From: Unio delphinus
Taxonomy: Eukaryota; Mollusca; Bivalvia; Unionida; Unionidae
NCBI GenBank assembly: GCA_029339505.1
Contig: JAQISU010000179.1
Location: 7,375,501 to 7,439,500 of the forward strand
Direction: 5' to 3'
Length of the DNA stretch: 64,000 nucleotides
Part shown: in pieces, positions 61,470-64,000 of the stretch
Layout of the letters: each line of letters begins with the position of its first letter
How positions within the stretch are numbered: the first letter of the stretch is position 1
Notes under the pieces: model-generated
The model's input: the letters and a program-made list of their open reading frames with translations, nothing else
Told to the model about the DNA's origin: nothing
Databases searched by the model: none
Position numbers and translations under genes: made by a program

Positions 61470-64000
61470 GGTTAACACAGCCGACATCTCTTTACTAGTA
61501 TTATTTTCAAATAACATTGTTTCTCCACAGGTATAATCCACCCAAATACAACTATGTTCGTTCTTTCACCATACACTTCGCCTCTGCTTAGTCTAGATTA
61601 AACAGTATGGCAAAAATGTTTGTCGAGATTTTCTTTTACAGTATCCTTCCTCGAGGAAAATTTAAATGTGGCTGCGTATACTACGGGACTTGTTTAATTC
61701 AATCCTATTTGAGTTGCAGCGGTAGTGTCAGGCCAAAAAAGAATGTTGATTACCCGACAGTTTGAAATTGCTGGTAGGGGTCGAATTTGGCTGGCAATCA
61801 GAATTTAGAGTTTCAATGATCATTGACAATTTTATCGTGTTCTGGTAGCAGATGACGATGTAGCTAGGTATTATTAGTGGTTCCTCTCCTCGTTCTCGAA
61901 AGAAGTATAATAGACATCGACAACGAGAAAGTTAACATATTTTGCGTGTATAATACCGATAGCTCAAATTCATACCGCATGCACACCTTAACTTCCCAGA
62001 CGTACAATTCATTTGTATCTCCACCAAACTCATTTTGCGATTATTAGGATATCATCTTGCTGATTTTATCTTGTTTACGTTGAATGTTCACAAAATATTG
62101 ACATTCACACTCAAAACTCTGTTTTGACCATCGAACAGTCAACTTTTAGGAACCTCTATTATGGCGCCATACTTGGCGGACTATAAAAGATATTTCGGGA
62201 AACCAATAATATTCTAGATTTCGTTTATTTGATATTGAATCAGACTGAATCCTGGATCTATGAATATTAAAATCGCTATGGCAACTGTCACAGTATCGCG
62301 ACAGCGATCATTCATAATGTCCTAGTATCCTGAAACATTTTGCTGGAGAAGGAACAGCATATCCACAAGCGACTTTGAATGAAGATAATATAATTTACAT
62401 GAAAATAGATTCAGTACAGTATGCCTTAAATAAAGAGGAAAATTAACATATATTGAACAGCATAAAGAAAGAAATGTATATGGGTATTGCCATGCAAGAA
62501 CGAACCAAACACGAGATAAGTTAGACGTCCCAAGGACACAGCGTGGTGGAAGGTTAGGAACATAGATACTTCTGAAAACAGACCCAAACCTTCCGTGCGT
62601 TACCGAGGTGAACGACGTAGTAGATCTCGACATTGATATCCTGGCGACAGCTACTTGGGAGGATACACATGTGTGATACGTTTACGAAATACGTTGGTGA
62701 TGAAACTAATCGTCCTGGACGAAATTGTTAATACGACGAACTTATCAGCTGCAATGTTCTTCCACCTAGAGACATTACCATTCTGTTCTGCTGAGTCTTT
62801 TAGAAGGAAAATAGTTTGCATGAAGCCAGGGATCTTTACTTGACCGAGCGGGCAAACCCTGGCGCGAATCCTACTAGAAGTCAAAAGATTACCATAAATT
62901 TCCAAAGACTTCCATACAACTTCAGTTGTAAATTAGAAAGCCTGACGTGTCCGTTATATACATACATTTTACTCTAATTAATACAAGACCACAAATCTCA
63001 CAACTTGCCAAATCTCTATCAACCACAATTCTGCATGGTTTCTTTTTGTTAGGTTTCCTTACCGTCAGCAGTTCACGCCGACAAACTATACAACGATCCC
63101 CTAAAACAGAGTACAATTTTAACTACGCCACCTTAGGCTAGTCAATCCATGGTTTCCAGGCACATTTCGTCAATACAACTGCATAAAATTTGTCGCCATG
63201 GCGATATAAACGGTATCTGTGAAGCCCTTTCTTATTAGTCCCATTGTGTAATGTACCGTTTTCCTACCGTAAATACCGCAGAACTAATGTACACCGCTAG
63301 ATTTGAATAGAGACTTTGATATTCCAGGGACACTCATTCAGTTTCGACATGAATTCACAACTAATGAACCATGGTACCATAGAAACTCACTAACACTTCA
63401 CACCGTTACGTTTTCTCCTAGTAATTGGCTAATTATTTCGGGCAACGGAATACTTCCATTGCACTGAATTCCAATAACCAGAGAAGTAATCACAAAGATC
63501 AAATAAGTCCTTAAAACGGTATGCTATAACCAAATCCGCTAGGTCCACATTTATTAGAATACTTTTATTACGGTGCACGTGTATTGAAACATATTATCAA
63601 CATTAATTTTGATGTCACAACAACAAAGAGCACCCTTTGACAATAAACTGGGTGAGTGTGAAGTTGTTTTACAATTTAGATAGCGGATACAAGTGTACAA
63701 AATGTGGCATCTCTCCACCAGATAACGTTATCAACAGGGTAGATCGAATGTTGGAGATTTTCAAGGAATTCCTAAACCTGAAATAAGAGGCTCGCGGTTA
63801 TCCGATGCGGTGTCAAATAGAAGAAGAGAAAGTAAGATTTCGCAATAGCACCTATCCGTGACGTCAACTGAATTGGTGCACTGAAAGAAACAGGGGTTTT
63901 CCAAAGTTATGTTAAATTGTTTGTGTGGAAAATAAATAACAGGATCCGATAAGTTATAAGACAGAATAATATACAGATCCCTAACAATGCTTTCTGGTGA
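61470..64000. other. No feature seen
   Basis: 2.5 kb of intergenic sequence. Small ORFs on both strands (62322-62905 and 62922-63141) show no motif or splice signals and could not be supported. Confidence 0.4.

Overview
This is an intron- and repeat-dominated piece of an animal nuclear genome, AT-rich by eye. The dense tRNA-derived SINEs, RTE-type retrotransposon remnants, small inverted-repeat elements and many long microsatellites suggest a lophotrochozoan, most likely a marine mollusc. That placement is inference; nothing here fixes the species. There is no rRNA gene, no credible functional tRNA gene and no CRISPR array. Almost all short ORFs are chance or microsatellite read-through.

One gene is well supported, on the + strand. 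Six exons at 12685/12706-12778, 18559-18644, 20646-20753, 23794-23853, 33761-33841 and 38576-38893 have consensus splice sites and compatible phases. Together they encode about 241-248 residues with four hydrophobic segments and a cytosolic-type tail carrying LPxY and PPxY motifs. The architecture is that of the LAPTM4/5 and DUF4728 group of small four-pass endolysosomal or junctional membrane proteins. A 3' UTR with AATAAA at 39398 follows. An additional upstream exon may exist but I could not find it.

Layout: 1-12.7 kb is upstream or 5' intronic DNA with a small hAT-like MITE, SINEs, microsatellites and a 48-bp minisatellite. 12.8-18.6 kb (intron 1) holds a 29-bp minisatellite and a diverged ~141-bp tandem satellite. 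18.6-23.8 kb holds introns 2 and 3. 23.9-33.8 kb (intron 4) contains a ~4.8-kb array of 25-30-bp units with internal dyad symmetry and nested higher-order duplications, then a 41-bp repeat and a full-length SINE. 33.8-38.6 kb is intron 5.

Downstream of the gene, 39.4-64 kb is intergenic. It has broken membrane-protein-like coding remnants on the - strand (42.5-45.3 kb), a 178-bp recent tandem duplication, a 240-bp microsatellite palindrome next to a 1.38-kb element with 38-bp terminal inverted repeats, RTE-type endonuclease (52 kb) and reverse transcriptase (58 kb) fragments, an unidentified ORF at 59.6 kb, and a 123-bp hAT-type MITE with a perfect 8-bp target-site duplication at 61.2 kb.

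The most noteworthy items are the self-complementary intronic minisatellite, the 38-bp-TIR element, the intact hAT MITE, and the widely split four-pass PPxY protein gene.
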